Positions 61,664 through 64,000 of a stretch of DNA of 64,000 bases are shown here, piece after piece. Below the pieces are notes generated by a model. It did not search any database. It saw only the letters and a program-made list of their open reading frames with translations, and was not told the origin of the DNA. Numbering within the stretch: position 1 is the first letter of the stretch; each line of letters begins with the position of its first letter. Source of the DNA: Actinotalea subterranea (GTDB lineage Bacteria; Actinomycetota; Actinomycetes; Actinomycetales; Cellulomonadaceae); the NCBI RefSeq assembly GCF_008364845.1, contig NZ_VTTP01000001.1, positions 272,827-336,826 on the forward strand, in the 5' to 3' direction. Both the position numbers and the translations under genes were made by a program.

Positions 61664-62802
61664 GCGCGGTGCCGTCCGTTCGCCTGCACGGTGTAGCCGG
61701 GCAGGATCGTGTCGTCGACGAGCGCCTGCCGCTCGTCGTGATGGATGAAGCCGTTCCAGGCAGCGGTCAGGGCCGCGTCCCGCAGGTCGTCGAGGGTCCA
61801 GCCCGCCTCGTCGACGAGCAGCTGGAGCTCACGCGTCATCGAGGTGCCGGACACGAGCCGGTTGTCGGTGTTGATCGTCACGGCGAACCCGAGGCGCGCG
61901 AGCGCCGTGGCCGGGTGCTGCGCGACGGACCGCGCCGCACCGGTCTGGAGGTTCGACGTGGGGCACAGCTCGAGCGGGACCTGCTGGTCACGGACCCAGT
62001 GGGCGAGGTCCCCGAGGACGGCCTCGTCGAGCCCGTAGGGGTCCTCGGCCGTCGGCTCGCCGAACCGGATGTCGTCGACGACGCGCAGGCCGTGCCCGAG
62101 CCGGAGCGCACCGCCCGTGTGCAGCGCGTCCGCGATGGAGTCGACGCCGTCGGCCTCGCCCGCGTGGATCGTCACCGGGAAGCTCGCGCGCCGCAGCGTG
62201 CGCAGCGCCCGCTTGTGCTTGCCCGCCGGGAACCCGGCCTCGGGCCCCGCCAGGTCGAAGCCGACGACGCCGCGGTGCCGGTTCGCGAGGGCCAGCTCGG
62301 CGACGTCCTCGCTGTGGTGCCTGTCGCGCATCGCCGCGAGCACCTGGCCCACGCGGATCGTCCGACCGGCGAGAGCGGCCTCCGTGACGCCCTCGGCGAT
62401 GCCCTCCTGGACGGCGTCGACCACCTGCTGGGGGGTCAGCCCGCCACGCACGTGCAGCTCCGGTGCGTACCGCTGCTCGGCGTACACGACGCCGTCGGCC
62501 GCGAGGTCGATGACGGACTCGCGGGCCACACGGCGCAGGTCGTCGGCGGTCTGCAGGACGGCGAGCGTGTGCTCGAACGTGCTGAGGTACTGCTCGAGCG
62601 AGCCCGACGAGGCGGCCGTGACGAACCAGCGGCCGAGCGCCTCGGGCTCGTCGGCGGGCAGGGGGTGCGCCGCCCGGCCGGCGAGCTCGATGAGCGTCGC
62701 GGGGCGCAGGCCCCCGTCCAGGTGGTCGTGCAGGACGACCTTCGGCAGGGCGGCGATCGCCTCGGGCGTCACGTGCGAGGGCACGGCGGTGCTAGCGGTC
62801 AT
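61660..62802 (-). CDS. add: Adenosine deaminase
   Basis: A 380-residue metal-dependent deaminase converting adenosine to inosine. The zinc ligands are in [10 protein letters not shown] (HxH), [12 protein letters not shown] and the Asp in [13 protein letters not shown]. The catalytic Glu lies in HAGEADG, and [10 protein letters not shown] holds the transition-state His. ATG 62802 is chosen as it sits seven bases after a TAGCGT hexamer; a GTG three codons earlier is in frame. The stop overlaps deoC. It feeds inosine to PNP, which is encoded divergently 3.4 kb away. Confidence 0.95.
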   Translation of the reverse strand: MTASTAVPSHVTPEAIAALPKVVLHDHLDGGLRPATLIELAGRAAHPLPADEPEALGRWFVTAASSGSLEQYLSTFEHTLAVLQTADDLRRVARESVIDLAADGVVYAEQRYAPELHVRGGLTPQQVVDAVQEGIAEGVTEAALAGRTIRVGQVLAAMRDRHHSEDVAELALANRHRGVVGFDLAGPEAGFPAGKHKRALRTLRRASFPVTIHAGEADGVDSIADALHTGGALRLGHGLRVVDDIRFGEPTAEDPYGLDEAVLGDLAHWVRDQQVPLELCPTSNLQTGAARSVAQHPATALARLGFAVTINTDNRLVSGTSMTRELQLLVDEAGWTLDDLRDAALTAAWNGFIHHDERQALVDDTILPGYTVQANGRHRA

Positions 62803-62809
62803 GGGGACC

Positions 62810-62815
62810 ACGCTA
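62810..62815 (-). promoter_or_regulatory. Leaderless-type -10 hexamer for add
   Basis: TAGCGT on the minus strand, seven bases before ATG 62802. Confidence 0.5.
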
Positions 62816-62847
62816 GCGGTGCCGGACCGGGACCTCGGCCGTCCCGC

Positions 62848-63069
62848 TCACTGCCCCGGGTACTCGTCCACCTCGTCCTCGGGCACGTCGAGCGCCTGCT
62901 CGACGACGTCCGGCTCGTCGGCCTCGTCGCGCAGGTCCGGGCGCGGCGCAGCGGGCTGGTGCTCGGGGTCGACGGGGACCGTCGCCCTCTCGGACGACGG
63001 GACCTCGGCGTTCTCGGGCGGCACCAGACCCGCATCGGCCCAGGAGCTGTCACCAGGGATCGTGCTCAT
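62848..63069 (-). CDS. Small acidic hypothetical protein
   Basis: A 73-residue protein starting at ATG 63069, with an AGAGGTGG site six bases upstream. It is rich in Pro, Glu, Asp and Ala (for example ATVPVDPEHQPAAPRPDLRD and DVVEQALDVPEDEVDEYPGQ). It has no hydrophobic segment or known motif, and low predicted order. An in-frame ATG three codons upstream is possible. The gene is upstream of add on the same strand, but add has its own promoter. Function unknown. Confidence 0.6.
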   Translation of the reverse strand: MSTIPGDSSWADAGLVPPENAEVPSSERATVPVDPEHQPAAPRPDLRDEADEPDVVEQALDVPEDEVDEYPGQ

Positions 63070-63210
63070 CGCAGCCACCTCTCGCTCGGGCCCGCCACGA
63101 GGGCGGGCGCACCGGGTCCGTCACCCCCATCGTCGCCCTCCCCCCACCCCACCGCCACCGCACCCCGAGGGACGCGATCCCCAGCCCCCGCCCTCCGCCG
63201 GCGGGCCCCC

Positions 63211-63330
63211 GGGCCTCCGCGCCTCCGGGCCACCGCGCCACCGCGCCACCGGGCCACCGGGCCACCGCGCCCCCCGACCTCCGCACGTCCCGGGCCTCCG
63301 GGCCTCCGGGCCTCCGGGCCTCCGGGCCTC
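63211..63330. repeat. Octamer tandem array
   Basis: About fifteen tandem 8-base units of the form GSGCCWCC. A first block (63211-63266) mixes GGGCCTCC, GCGCCTCC, GGGCCACC and GCGCCACC. After three diverged units and one extra base comes a second block of four GGGCCTCC copies plus a partial one (63292-63330). It lies 141 bases upstream of the start of the small acidic gene (minus strand). Confidence 0.75.
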
Positions 63331-63397
63331 GAGATCGCACATCTGCACCGAGGTCTTACATGCGCGAGTGCGATCTGGGTGCACATGTGCGATCTCG
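63330..63397. repeat. 20-base inverted repeat (possible stem-loop or mobile-element relic)
   Basis: Left arm 63330-63349 (CGAGATCGCACATCTGCACC) and right arm 63378-63397 (GGTGCACATGTGCGATCTCG) are complementary at 19 of 20 positions. The 28-base spacer contains another copy of TGCGATCTGG. The sequence is less GC-rich than its surroundings. Confidence 0.7.
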
Positions 63398-63498
63398 GCG
63401 ACCGGGTGGGGGCGTGGGGTGGCGGGCGGGGCGGGCCGGCGGGTGAGGTGGCCGGGGGCCCGGAGGGTCAGGGGGCGGCGGGTCAGGGGGCCAGCGGG

Positions 63499-64000
63499 TC
63501 AGGCGGCCGGCGGGTGCGGGAGCAGGGCCCAGGTGAGGTGCGACCAGCGGCCGAGGGCCGGGACGGGGTCCGAACCTGCGACGAGCACCTCCCGCGCGAC
63601 CTCGTGGGTCGAGCCCGCGCTCGGCTCCCAGAGCGTGAAGCGGTCGGTCTCGCGCCGCGTCTCCGTGCCTCCGTGCCAGGAGCGCCCGACCGCGAGGACC
63701 ACGTGACGCGGGACGGCCGCCGCCCATCCCCCGTCGCTGTCGCCGCCGCTGTACAGCGGGACGGGGACGCCGTGGTCCAGCGCGAGCCCGACCTGGTCGA
63801 GCACACCGTCGAGGTGGCCGCGGTCCGTGTCGTCGAGCACGACGCCGGCGAAGGCCGCGCCGGGGAAGCGGGCCGCGCGCGCCGCCGCCCACGGCGGCGT
63901 ACCGAGGGCCGGGGGCCATGGCAGGCCGACGAGCGCCTGCCGTGTCGTCCGCGCCTTGAGCACCCTCTGGACCGCCTCGGAGCGACGCTCGACCGACGCC
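63499..64000 (-). CDS. Hypothetical protein, 5' end beyond window
   Basis: The frame stays open to the window edge (reading ERRSEAVQRVLKARTTRQAL), so the gene probably starts outside and the visible 167 codons are its C-terminal part. Features: hydrophobic-aromatic LVGLPWPPALGTPPWAAARA, FAGVVLDDTDRGHLDGVLDQ, VPLYSGGDSDGGWAAAVPRH, and a closing WSHLTWALLPHPP. There is no signal or membrane segment in this part. No family is recognised. Confidence 0.6.
   Translation of the reverse strand, partial: ASVERRSEAVQRVLKARTTRQALVGLPWPPALGTPPWAAARAARFPGAAFAGVVLDDTDRGHLDGVLDQVGLALDHGVPVPLYSGGDSDGGWAAAVPRHVVLAVGRSWHGGTETRRETDRFTLWEPSAGSTHEVAREVLVAGSDPVPALGRWSHLTWALLPHPPAA

Larger units (their letters stand above)
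63070..63498. other. Intergenic region with octamer array and inverted repeat
   Basis: A 429-base gap between two minus-strand genes. It contains the octamer array 63211-63330 and a 20-base inverted repeat (63330-63397), both listed separately. No gene is convincing. The remainder is low-complexity G/C sequence. Confidence 0.7.

Overview
The window is very GC-rich chromosomal DNA, with short intergenic gaps, many GTG starts and ATGA/GTGA start-stop overlaps. Together with acyl-CoA carboxylase epsilon and fused alpha subunits, a DUF222-HNH nuclease, IdeR-type boxes and a TCGAAC-N4-GTTCGA SOS box, this points to an actinobacterium, most likely Micrococcales (Cellulomonas-like). The genus is inferred from gene content, not proved. 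I see no rRNA, tRNA, CRISPR array, insertion sequence or prophage.

Layout. 1-3226: two FtsX-type ABC permeases (the first cut by the window edge). 3.3-9.3 kb: rlmC, a small hypothetical gene, a solitary AbiEi-type regulator with two matching upstream operators, a P1 peptidase, a WS/DGAT acyltransferase and OsmC. 9.7-12.0 kb: a NYN/OST-HTH protein and Ppx/GppA. 12.0-17.3 kb: a LolA-like lipid-binding protein and ABC exporter operon, divergent from an OmpR/HK two-component system. 17.4-22.3 kb: DUF4921, a DHA2 transporter, and a YCII-ECF42 pair whose sigma gene is frameshifted. 22.3-32.3 kb: adhesin-like lipoprotein, luxS-mtnN-nudix, a phosphoribosyltransferase-hydrolase fusion, a penicillin-binding protein, S4 protein, MarR, amidohydrolase and pgi. 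32.5-36.3 kb: GNAT, DUF72 and an IdeR-controlled feoAB-feoC operon. 36.5-42.4 kb: a repeat-prone segment with an SOS-box DUF222-HNH nuclease and an aminotransferase, both carrying low-complexity insertions, then a Bcr/CflA transporter and an SRAP protease. 42.4-52.0 kb: adenylate cyclase, birA, and the accD/His-rich protein/accE/DUF885/maf/accA block. 52.0-55.8 kb: efeUOB under a second IdeR-like box. 55.9-62.8 kb: lpdA, purine nucleoside phosphorylase, phosphosugar mutase, and the add-deoC-glpQ operon. 62.8-64.0 kb: two small hypothetical genes separated by an octamer array and a long inverted repeat.

How it works together. BirA biotinylates the AccA subunit, which with AccD and AccE makes malonyl/methylmalonyl-CoA. 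The order birA-accD-accE-maf-accA and then lpdA-pnp-pmm-add resembles, from memory, the Rv3279c-Rv3313c stretch of Mycobacterium tuberculosis. PNP, phosphomutase, DeoC and Add form a nucleoside salvage set. Feo (ferrous) and Efe (ferrous/acid or haem-linked) iron import appear to share one iron repressor.

A window-wide feature is promoter architecture: at least fifteen genes have a TANNNT -10 hexamer ending 5-7 bases before the start codon with no Shine-Dalgarno sequence, the layout of leaderless transcripts. I did not find a clearly new multi-gene system. The most unusual items are the AbiEi orphan with paired operators, the His-rich protein locked inside the carboxylase operon, the in-frame tandem-repeat insertions in two neighbouring enzymes, and the octamer/inverted-repeat locus near 63.3 kb.
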